From Flavobacteriales bacterium (lineage in GTDB: Bacteria; Bacteroidota; Bacteroidia; Flavobacteriales; TMED113): 5,329 nt of DNA. Below, piece by piece: positions 1 through 5,329 of this stretch. How positions within the stretch are numbered: the first letter of the stretch is position 1; each line of letters begins with the position of its first letter. The DNA lies in NCBI GenBank assembly GCA_002713285.1, contig PAVX01000025.1:1-5329 (forward strand), written 5' to 3'. The translations under genes and the position numbers were made by a program. The notes under the pieces are model-generated. The model made no database searches, was not told where the DNA came from, and was given only the letters and a program-made list of their open reading frames with translations.

Positions 1-45
1 GAAGCTCCAGCAGAAGAAGCTCCAGCAGAAGAAGCTCCAGCAGAA
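1..45 (+). repeat. 15-bp tandem repeat, three copies, coding EAPAE
   Basis: Three identical head-to-tail copies of GAAGCTCCAGCAGAA (1-15, 16-30, 31-45) lie inside the S16 tail. The unit is a multiple of three, so gain or loss of copies keeps the frame. The array begins at the window edge, so more copies may lie upstream. Confidence 0.9.
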
Positions 46-123
46 GAAGACAAACCTGCGGAAGAAGACAAACCTGCGGAAGAAGACAAACCTGCGGAAG
101 AAGATAACACAAAAGAAGATTAA
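1..123 (+). CDS. rpsP: 30S ribosomal protein S16 (bS16), C-terminal tail only (5' partial)
   Basis: Frame 1 is open from the window edge and ends at TAA 121-123, giving 40 residues made almost only of Glu, Ala, Pro, Asp and Lys. The tail has three EAPAE units followed by three EDKPAE units and ends in DNTKED. The conserved S16 fold lies outside the window, so the name rests on two points. Bacteroidota S16 proteins commonly carry such an acidic Ala/Pro/Glu extension after the globular domain, and the next gene, 6 bases on, is rimM, the usual neighbour of rpsP. S16 binds 16S rRNA and is needed for 30S assembly. The tail is probably disordered and its role is unknown. Another acidic-tailed protein cannot be excluded from the tail alone. 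Confidence 0.75.
   Translation, partial: EAPAEEAPAEEAPAEEDKPAEEDKPAEEDKPAEEDNTKED
46..99 (+). repeat. 18-bp tandem repeat, three copies, coding EDKPAE
   Basis: Three identical copies of GAAGACAAACCTGCGGAA (46-63, 64-81, 82-99) directly follow the 15-bp array in the same reading frame. They end in a degenerate GAAGAT unit just before the stop. Each adds one Lys per six residues, so this half of the tail is a little less acidic than one built only of Glu and Asp. Identity at the DNA level suggests recent expansion by slippage or unequal recombination. Confidence 0.9.
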
Positions 124-129
124 ATTAAT

Positions 130-642
130 ATGTTGCACATTGGACATGTTGCTAAAACCCATGGAACAAATGGGCATTTTAGCATAAAATTATCTTTACC
201 TGTTAATTTATGTCGTTTATGTAAAGATATCCGGATAATATACTTAGAAAATCAGCAAAACCCACTTAACATAACGAATTCTACTCTGAATAATAAAATA
301 TTCTTAAAAACAAAATTGGAGAATATTAATTCAAGAGAAGATGCTAAATTACTTTTAAGAAAGAATATATATATTAAAAAAGGTGACCATACAAATATTG
401 ACACAGCCGTTAATCAGAAAAATAAATTGTTAAACTTTCAAGTTATTGACAAACAACTAGGTAACATAGGAATTATTAATAAAATTGATTTTAACAGACC
501 ACAGACTATTTTTTATGTGAAATCAGATCAAAAAACTATATTAATACCTTATGTAGAAGAATTAATCACTAATATAAATAACACAAAAAAAGAAATTGAA
601 TTAGATTTACCAGAAGGTATAATTGATATATGTAGTGAATAA
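130..642 (+). CDS. rimM: Ribosome maturation factor RimM
   Basis: RimM binds the 30S subunit near S19 and helps mature the 3' (head) domain of 16S rRNA. The 170-residue length is normal for the family. The N-terminal RimM domain (about 1-85) begins with the signature IGHVAKTHGTNG (residues 4-15), matching the family pattern IGxIxKTHGxxG, and contains NSREDAKLLLRKNIYI (67-82). The C-terminal PRC-barrel (about 98-168) shows VIDKQLGNIGIIN, then NRPQTIFYV, then ILIPYVEELI, and closes with the diagnostic DLPEGIIDI (159-167). ATG 130 puts the signature at the expected distance from the N-terminus. It lies 6 bases after the S16 stop without a visible Shine-Dalgarno, so it is probably cotranscribed with rpsP. 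RimM working next to its ribosomal partner fits the context. The sequence is unusually Asn/Ile/Lys-rich, in line with the AT-rich genome. Confidence 0.95.
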   Translation: MLHIGHVAKTHGTNGHFSIKLSLPVNLCRLCKDIRIIYLENQQNPLNITNSTLNNKIFLKTKLENINSREDAKLLLRKNIYIKKGDHTNIDTAVNQKNKLLNFQVIDKQLGNIGIINKIDFNRPQTIFYVKSDQKTILIPYVEELITNINNTKKEIELDLPEGIIDICSE

Positions 643-677
643 AATATTTTAATTGTATTTTAGACTAAAAAAAGCAA

Positions 678-1265
678 ATGAAAAACCTATTATTAACAAT
701 TTTAATATGCTTCGCAATTACCACAAGTTATGCACAAGACAATATTGTAGGTGTAGGATTTACTAATTTTAGCAATATTTCTATCAATTATGAAAAGCAG
801 ATACATAGTGAATTAAATCTAAAATTGTCATTTTCAAGAAACTTGCTTAATGGTGAAAAATCGAAAAGAAAAATAACCTATAATTTTAGCTCACTATCTG
901 CTAAAATGTATGGTCGTGACATATTTGGTTTTGATTTTTATCATGGACCTGGAGTATTAGTAGGATTTTATTATGAGTATATGAACTTTAATAAAAACAA
1001 TAGCTACTACCCTATTACTAATATTACGTTTGATGCAATTGGAACTGATGATAATAACCCCGATAATTTTCAAAACTCTTCTTTCATGTCTCCTCAATAT
1101 CAAGTAGGCTTAGAAAGAGATTTTGGTGGCTTCTTTGTTTCTGGTGAATTAGGATTAGGTGCACATTATTTATTTAATGACTATATGACGATTTTAGATA
1201 GATATAATATGGGAAGTTTCGTACCACATATATGGTTTAGTCTATTTGTGACATATAATTACTAA
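678..1265 (+). CDS. Secreted, probably outer-membrane beta-barrel protein of unknown function
   Basis: I do not recognise a named family. The 195-residue product starts with a clear signal peptide: MKN, a hydrophobic core at about 4-16, then SYA with likely cleavage before Gln20. The mature part alternates polar and hydrophobic residues and is rich in Tyr, Phe, Gly and Asn. Strand-like stretches include IVGVGFTNFSNISINYE (23-39), GVLVGFYYEYMNF (92-104), YQVGLERDFGGFFVSGELGLG (141-161) and the final HIWFSLFVTYNY (184-195). The last residue is an aromatic Tyr, as is usual for outer-membrane barrels. This suggests a small barrel of about eight strands, but a periplasmic protein is possible. It follows rimM after 35 bases. 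No good flavobacterial promoter is visible in the gap, so read-through from rpsP-rimM is possible. Only the signal peptide is secure. Confidence 0.8.
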   Translation: MKNLLLTILICFAITTSYAQDNIVGVGFTNFSNISINYEKQIHSELNLKLSFSRNLLNGEKSKRKITYNFSSLSAKMYGRDIFGFDFYHGPGVLVGFYYEYMNFNKNNSYYPITNITFDAIGTDDNNPDNFQNSSFMSPQYQVGLERDFGGFFVSGELGLGAHYLFNDYMTILDRYNMGSFVPHIWFSLFVTYNY

Positions 1266-1282
1266 ATATCTAATTAGAGAAT

Positions 1283-1915
1283 TTACTTTTCTGCATAAAA
1301 GATAAGTGTACCACTCCAATCTTTTTTTTGACCAAATTGATGCTGTTTAACTGTATTAAATCCTGCAACTTTAAACATCTTTTTCCATTCGCTAATAGAA
1401 TAAGTACATAGAGATACATTTAAATCTGCTTCCCAACTCAATGATGGCTTATTCTCTAAATAATGATCAATACCTATAATACAACAACCACCCTCTTTTA
1501 AAAGCTTAGAATAAATATATTTTAATGTAATTTCAGGAGATTTTAAATAATATAACACCTCCATACTGAAAACAATATCAAACGCGGATAAACCAAAATC
1601 TATATTTGGCTGATAAGATTCTAAATGGTTGATATCTAAATGTAGATACTGTGATACTGAATCACTTAATTTGGCTTTTTTTATCATTTTTTCAGCACCA
1701 TCTATTCCCAGTGAAAATTGACATTTGTTATATTGACCAATCTTTTTTACGACCCATCCATTACCACATCCAATATCAACAAAAGAAAAATGTTTCAGAA
1801 TTATATCTTGAGGAATTAAATTTAACATAAATTCAACTGATGGCCCATGATTTAACACCATACCATTATCCTTGCCTAAATCTACCCAATTGTTAAAAAG
1901 ATGAGTTGCTTTCAT
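1283..1915 (-). CDS. Class I SAM-dependent methyltransferase, last gene of the haem-uptake operon
   Basis: The 210-residue protein has a Rossmann-type methyltransferase fold of the UbiE/methyltransferase-11 type. Motif I, the glycine-rich SAM loop, is FVDIGCGNGWV (45-55). The acidic residue at the end of strand 2, expected to bind the SAM ribose, is Asp72 in LGIDGAEKMI (69-78). FDIVFSMEVLYYL (112-124) matches the motif before helix D, and LLKEGGCCIIGID (138-150) is the post-III motif. The C-terminal half has a small cap (about 155-195) and ends with the strand SGTLIFYAEK. There is no signal peptide or membrane segment, so it is cytoplasmic. Its ATG overlaps the stop of the HmuY gene as ATGA, implying coupled translation. 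The substrate cannot be told from the motifs. A tetrapyrrole, a small molecule or a protein are all possible, and a link to haem is inferred only from the operon. Confidence 0.9.
   Translation of the reverse strand: MKATHLFNNWVDLGKDNGMVLNHGPSVEFMLNLIPQDIILKHFSFVDIGCGNGWVVKKIGQYNKCQFSLGIDGAEKMIKKAKLSDSVSQYLHLDINHLESYQPNIDFGLSAFDIVFSMEVLYYLKSPEITLKYIYSKLLKEGGCCIIGIDHYLENKPSLSWEADLNVSLCTYSISEWKKMFKVAGFNTVKQHQFGQKKDWSGTLIFYAEK
1912..1915 (-). other. ATGA stop/start overlap, hmuY-like to methyltransferase
   Basis: On the minus strand the four bases read ATGA. TGA (1914-1912) stops the HmuY-family gene and ATG (1915-1913) starts the methyltransferase in another frame. Such overlaps usually mean that terminating ribosomes restart on the downstream gene, so the two proteins are probably made together. 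Confidence 0.9.
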
Positions 1916-2940
1916 AATTCTATTTTTTGAATCTGGAACATTGGTGCCCCTTTTTCTCCAGAATCATTATAAAAATCTAAAAATAATAATTTATAATACT
2001 CATAAGCTGATTTTCGAATAATATATACTGGGGAATCGATAGAATAAAGACCTAATTCGCCGTTATAATATTTCCAATCGTATCCTATTGTATTACGTTC
2101 AGTATTAAATTGATAATTAATAATATCATCTATATTAATCTCAGAAAAATCATTCAGCGTATCTACTGATACAGCAATATGTGAATTTTGAAGGACACCT
2201 ACAACTCTATAAGTTGGTAAAGTTTCAAGATTATCATTACCTCCAGGTGGTGGAACATTGAATTCAGTATATCTTAAAAAACAAAGATCCCATAATTCAT
2301 TGCCAACATCTACAAGAGTATTGCTGATTAAATCATAATAACTATAATCATCAATAACAGTTTTTGAAATTTCTAGTATATCATTGTACTCAAAATTGAC
2401 ATTATTATCCAAGACTATAATCTCTATGGTCTGAATAAAATATGATGCCTCATTAGCATCAATGACTTCAATAATAAAATAGCCTAAATGATTTGTTTTA
2501 CAATCATAACCTCGATCTACTAAAAAAAACTTTTGACTCAAATTTCCTGCATGATGATTAAATGCAAGTAAAGCTTCATCTCCATTAGGATTATCATAAT
2601 ACCATTCAGTATTATTTAAAATTAAATCTTTGATAGATTCAGTATTAAAATCCATTTCAATCGGAATAACTCTCATGTATTTTGATGAATTTAAAATAAT
2701 CGCATTTGATTCATTTGAAAAAGCTAAGTCCCATTCAGTCATCAAGTTTTCATGGACAACCATATTATTAGTGAGATTATAATATTTTTGATAACAATAG
2801 TCTTCACCTAATTCAATTTGCATATAATTCAAACCATATTGTTCAATAAAACCTTCCACTGGCATTTCTTCTGGTTCACAACTGATAAACAGAAGGAGTA
2901 TTATGAAGTAAGAAATAATATTTTTAATCATATTGCACAT
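1912..2940 (-). CDS. hmuY: HmuY-family haem-binding surface lipoprotein
   Basis: HmuY proteins are outer-membrane lipoproteins that take haem from host or environmental haemoproteins and hand it to the partner TonB receptor HmuR. A hydrophobic stretch (11-19) ends in LFIS-Cys21, a lipobox, and the acidic EPEE that follows resembles a Bacteroidota surface-export signal. The family pattern occurs twice: TEWDLAF (68-74), and LWDLCF (216-221) followed by YRVVGVL, IGYDWK (285-290), VYIIR and YKLLFLDFYNDSGEKG (316-331). The C-terminal block is the most typical. The length, 342 residues, matches the long flavobacterial form rather than the shorter Porphyromonas HmuY. Residues 1-3 may not be translated: the internal Met4 (ATG 2931-2929) gives a more usual signal peptide, MIKNIIS. 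Haem ligands could not be assigned; His129, His130 and His151 are candidates. The gene lies between the receptor and the methyltransferase and overlaps both. Confidence 0.88.
   Translation of the reverse strand: MCNMIKNIISYFIILLLFISCEPEEMPVEGFIEQYGLNYMQIELGEDYCYQKYYNLTNNMVVHENLMTEWDLAFSNESNAIILNSSKYMRVIPIEMDFNTESIKDLILNNTEWYYDNPNGDEALLAFNHHAGNLSQKFFLVDRGYDCKTNHLGYFIIEVIDANEASYFIQTIEIIVLDNNVNFEYNDILEISKTVIDDYSYYDLISNTLVDVGNELWDLCFLRYTEFNVPPPGGNDNLETLPTYRVVGVLQNSHIAVSVDTLNDFSEINIDDIINYQFNTERNTIGYDWKYYNGELGLYSIDSPVYIIRKSAYEYYKLLFLDFYNDSGEKGAPMFQIQKIEL
2924..2940 (-). other. Receptor/hmuY gene overlap with two candidate starts
   Basis: The receptor stop TAA is at 2926-2924. Two in-frame ATGs of the lipoprotein gene lie before it on the minus strand, at 2940-2938 (17-base overlap) and 2931-2929 (8-base overlap, reading ATGATTAA). 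No Shine-Dalgarno marks either. The second start is preferred because it removes the odd MCN leader and leaves a standard lipoprotein signal. Either way the two genes are likely coupled in translation. Confidence 0.75.
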
Positions 2941-4903
2941 TTATTTTTAATGATGTATATATATATCTACCACATGACAGTGGTACACCTCCTGACTCAC
3001 TGCTATGAAAACTGGAAATTAATGTTTCTGAATCCAAATTCTGTATATCAAATATATTATTACATCCAACTGAAAAGTCTAACCATTCATTTAAATTTCG
3101 ATTATATGATATATGTAACATATTATAACTTCCTAAATTGTCTGCTAAAATCTCACCAAAAGTGTTTTTTGAAATTATTGACCTAGAGCCTTTAAATGAA
3201 TAAAAGAGAGCAATTTCATTCTGAGCATTTAATTGATATTGAATTTTATTATTAAGAGCTATATGAAAATTTACATCTGGATTATAAATAGAGCTCTGAC
3301 CTAAATATGCAATATTGAAATTAATATTTGCATTCCCTGCACTAAATATTAATCCCAATTTAGTTCCTAAAGTTTTATAGTTACCAATATTTACATACTC
3401 AAAATTAGCCGTATTATCATTTTGAATCAATGTGATAAAATTATTAATCGTATTGTAAAAAACTTTGCAATGGAAATTATAATCCTTTGTTATTTTTGAA
3501 TTTAAGTTAATTTGTAAGTTCTTTGAATACTCTGGTATTAATTCCGTATTACCTTGTATATTATGATTCATGTCAACAAAATTAAAATACATCTCCTTTA
3601 ATGATGGTGTTCGAAATCCATAAGCATATGAAAACCTTAAATATGTTTTTCCTAAATTCATTTTAATATGCACAGCTGGAGTAAATTTATCTTTATGTTC
3701 ATTCGTGTATAAATACCGAAAAGCTGTACGAATGGAAGTTTTATTAAAATTATAGTCTAAAGAAGAAAAAAATGATAGTTCCGTTCTTTCTTGCTTATTA
3801 TTAATTATTCTCTGTGTATTTAATAATTCCGAGTTAAAAGAATAACCATATTGATAATGCAATCTCTCCTTATTAGTATTGGAGCAAGTTACTCTGTGAG
3901 TAAATAAATTTATGAGAGTACTATCAACATCTTGTGTTAAAAATTGTGAAAGATCTGTTAAGTCTTTATAATATTGATTTTTTATTTTACTATATCTATT
4001 ATGATGAAAAATAATATCAATATTCCTGTTGAAAAAAGGACCTTTAATAACAACTCCCTTATCAAATTTTCGCGTAAAATAATACTCATCAAAAGCATAA
4101 TCAGAAAATGCACCTTGTGGGAATCCTTTATTGATTACTTCTTCATTCAAGTAATCAAAATAAGGTTTAATAATTAAATTACTTTTTGTTTTATATATAT
4201 AACTGCTCTTCAAAAACCACTGTTCTTTAGGTTTCCATGAGTGAAAACGAGTGCTGTCTGCGTAATAATTTAAGGGTAAAAAAGAAATATGATCATCCGG
4301 GGACCATCCATCAAAATAGTGCCTTCCTAGAGAAACAAAAACAGTGTTTTGGTTGATTTTATAGCCAATATCTCCATTAATATTATATTGACCTATAGAT
4401 TCAAAATAAGATTCAATTGACATATTGAATTTCTGATTCTGATTAGTTTTAGAAATTAAATTAATTGTAGATCCTATAGCATTATTACCATATAATGCAC
4501 TCAATGGTCCTTCAATGACTTCAATTCTTTCAATATTACCAAGATTAATTTGAGAAAAATCTACGCTGCCATTTTGCAACCCTGTGACTCCAATCCCATC
4601 AATTAACACTTTAATATTTTCACCAGAAATTCCTTGAAAATTAATATAGTTACCCAGAAATGGATCATGAAAAATATCAACACCTATTTGATGACTTAAA
4701 ACAGAAGATAAGTTTTGTGAACCAAAACTAGCTAATTCATCTTTTGTGATTGTCTGAACTGAATATATAGAACTATCAATATGGGTAGGTAAATACTGTC
4801 CTGTTAAAACAACTTGCTTCAATAAAACTGAATGATCATCTAAATGTTGAGATATAGATGTCAAATAAAATAAAGAAAATAAAATTAAAATCTTGATTTT
4901 CAT
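2924..4903 (-). CDS. hmuR: TonB-dependent outer-membrane haem receptor, HmuR-like
   Basis: The 659-residue protein is a 22-strand TonB-dependent receptor that would import haem across the outer membrane using TonB/ExbBD energy. A signal peptide (1-18, cleavage before Gln19) is followed by a TonB-box-like QVVLTGQ (30-36). The plug domain (about 45-155) contains VLIDGIGVTG (99-108) and NIERIEVIEGPLSALYG (123-139). The barrel follows. Residues 428-452 carry the haem-receptor signature: YGFRTPSLKEMYF corresponds to the FRAP box, His447 in DMNHNIQGN is the likely haem ligand, and NTELIPEYS corresponds to the NPNL box. The C-terminus has SGGVPLSCGRYIYTSLKI, typical of these receptors, but the final residue is Asp rather than aromatic. 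There is no N-terminal carboxypeptidase-like domain, so it is not a SusC type. It lies 33 bases after the haem oxygenase gene and overlaps hmuY, which supports a haem rather than a siderophore or vitamin B12 substrate. Confidence 0.92.
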   Translation of the reverse strand: MKIKILILFSLFYLTSISQHLDDHSVLLKQVVLTGQYLPTHIDSSIYSVQTITKDELASFGSQNLSSVLSHQIGVDIFHDPFLGNYINFQGISGENIKVLIDGIGVTGLQNGSVDFSQINLGNIERIEVIEGPLSALYGNNAIGSTINLISKTNQNQKFNMSIESYFESIGQYNINGDIGYKINQNTVFVSLGRHYFDGWSPDDHISFLPLNYYADSTRFHSWKPKEQWFLKSSYIYKTKSNLIIKPYFDYLNEEVINKGFPQGAFSDYAFDEYYFTRKFDKGVVIKGPFFNRNIDIIFHHNRYSKIKNQYYKDLTDLSQFLTQDVDSTLINLFTHRVTCSNTNKERLHYQYGYSFNSELLNTQRIINNKQERTELSFFSSLDYNFNKTSIRTAFRYLYTNEHKDKFTPAVHIKMNLGKTYLRFSYAYGFRTPSLKEMYFNFVDMNHNIQGNTELIPEYSKNLQINLNSKITKDYNFHCKVFYNTINNFITLIQNDNTANFEYVNIGNYKTLGTKLGLIFSAGNANINFNIAYLGQSSIYNPDVNFHIALNNKIQYQLNAQNEIALFYSFKGSRSIISKNTFGEILADNLGSYNMLHISYNRNLNEWLDFSVGCNNIFDIQNLDSETLISSFHSSESGGVPLSCGRYIYTSLKINVQYD

Positions 4904-4936
4904 TCAAATAATAACGTATTTAAAATAATGTCAAAT
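4904..4936 (-). other. 33-base gap between haem oxygenase and receptor genes
   Basis: The gap is almost pure A/T. It shows no hairpin that could end transcription, no clear Shine-Dalgarno before the receptor ATG, and no convincing TTG/TAnnTTTG promoter pair. It is best read as an intra-operon spacer, so the promoter of the whole unit should lie upstream of the haem oxygenase, beyond 5329. Confidence 0.5.
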
Positions 4937-5329
4937 TTAATTTAAATCTGATGTCATTAAATCATGCATTTCGACAAAAAGCCGAGTTGCAAAAGTAAAT
5001 ACTTTTTTGGCTTCTTCAGCCATATCATCATTTAATATCTCATAGATAGAAGTAGCTAACTCATTAGGTTTGTCAAAATCATAATAACAACCTTTACCAG
5101 GTATTTTTTTTGCAATCATTTGACCTCCTCTTAAATCTCCCAAATAACGAACATAAACATGAGCGTTAAAATCCTCTTGACTTTTTATATTTTTGACATG
5201 CTCAATATAATCCAAAGTACTTTTTGTTAGCACATTGGTTATATCCATTTTTATACTATCATTGAGTTCATTAATATCTGTTTTTATCTTATCCATTCTC
5301 TTTAAATTTGGATGAGGTAAAACAAATAG
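4937..5329 (-). CDS. Haem oxygenase (biliverdin-producing), N-terminus missing at window edge
   Basis: Haem oxygenase cleaves haem to biliverdin, CO and Fe2+ in the cytoplasm and so frees iron from imported haem. The visible C-terminal 130 residues carry the family signature AHVYVRYLGDLRGGQMI, which matches the distal-helix motif YxRYLGDLSGGQ of human HO-1, including the Asp equivalent to HO-1 Asp140 and the flexible Gly-Gly. It is followed by CYYDFDKP and a last helix ending EMHDLMTSDL. An internal Met (ATG 5296-5294) could be mistaken for the start. The frame stays open beyond it to the edge, reading LFVLPHPNLKR, which aligns with the HO segment before the distal helix. The full protein is probably about 190-200 residues. 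The proximal haem-ligand His near the N-terminus is outside the window. It is the first visible gene of the operon, and its neighbours supply the haem. Confidence 0.9.
   Translation of the reverse strand, partial: LFVLPHPNLKRMDKIKTDINELNDSIKMDITNVLTKSTLDYIEHVKNIKSQEDFNAHVYVRYLGDLRGGQMIAKKIPGKGCYYDFDKPNELATSIYEILNDDMAEEAKKVFTFATRLFVEMHDLMTSDLN

Larger units (their letters stand above)
1283..5329 (-). other. Haem-acquisition operon: haem oxygenase, HmuR, HmuY, methyltransferase
   Basis: Four same-strand genes are separated by +33 bases, an overlap of 8 or 17 bases, and an overlap of 4 bases, which is strong evidence for one transcript. Three of the four have roles in one pathway: surface capture (HmuY), outer-membrane import (HmuR) and cytoplasmic breakdown (haem oxygenase). 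Such operons are usually iron-repressed, but the promoter and any Fur site lie outside the window. Genes upstream of the haem oxygenase are unseen. Confidence 0.85.

Noticed and set aside
641..650. AAAATATTTT palindrome after rimM as a terminator
   Set aside because: It is made only of A/T with no loop and no G/C stem, so it would not form a stable hairpin.
623..652. Possible flavobacterial promoter before the barrel-like gene: TTG at 623-625 and TATTTTAA at 645-652
   Set aside because: The spacing of 19 is acceptable, but the -7 element lacks the final TG of TAnnTTTG. A match this weak is expected by chance in A/T-rich DNA.
1322..1329. Run of eight T (eight A in the methyltransferase coding strand); similar runs of eight at 2522-2529 in hmuY and 5104-5111 in the haem oxygenase gene
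   Set aside because: Considered as phase-variation sites. In such an AT-rich sequence runs of this length arise from Lys/Phe codons by chance, and all three frames are intact.
2818..3186. Plus-strand reading frame of 122 codons
   Set aside because: It lies wholly antisense to the receptor and lipoprotein genes. Its translation is Tyr/His/Leu-rich low-quality sequence without a domain, so it is a shadow frame.
3974..4177. Plus-strand reading frame of 67 codons
   Set aside because: It lies antisense to the barrel part of the receptor and has no recognisable motif or start signal.
1912..5329. A vitamin B12 (BtuB-like) or siderophore uptake reading of the operon
   Set aside because: The FRAP/His/NPNL-like segment in the receptor, the HmuY-family lipoprotein and the haem oxygenase together favour haem.

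Overview
The window looks like a piece of a strongly AT-rich Bacteroidota chromosome, most likely a flavobacterium or close relative. Four things point that way. A 30S ribosomal protein S16 with a long acidic Glu/Pro/Ala tail sits directly before rimM. The haem-uptake genes are of the HmuR/HmuY type. Exported proteins have SxxQ/YAQ-type cleavage sites or an acidic stretch after the lipoprotein cysteine. Starts have no clear Shine-Dalgarno sequence. The assignment rests on sequence recognition only.

Plus strand, 1-1265: the window opens inside the 3' end of rpsP (acidic repeat tail, stop at 121-123). After 6 bases comes rimM (130-642), the 30S maturation factor, so this is the S16-RimM ribosome unit. 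After a 35-base gap comes a small secreted, probably outer-membrane beta-barrel protein of unknown function (678-1265).

Minus strand, 5329-1283: a compact haem-acquisition operon, read right to left. It holds a haem oxygenase (4937 to beyond 5329; its N-terminus lies outside the window), a TonB-dependent haem receptor of the HmuR type (2924-4903), a surface lipoprotein of the HmuY family (1912 to 2931 or 2940), and a class I SAM-dependent methyltransferase (1283-1915). The receptor and lipoprotein genes overlap by 8 or 17 bases, and the lipoprotein and methyltransferase genes by 4 bases (ATGA), which suggests translational coupling. The two strands' genes converge with only 17 bases between their stops.

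Working model: the HmuY lipoprotein captures haem at the cell surface and passes it to the TonB-dependent receptor. After inner-membrane transport by proteins not seen here, haem oxygenase opens the ring to release iron. The methyltransferase is the unexplained member. Its coupling to hmuY makes a role in haem or tetrapyrrole handling possible, but its substrate cannot be read from the sequence. No RNA genes, CRISPR arrays, insertion sequences or gene-free stretches longer than 300 bases were found.
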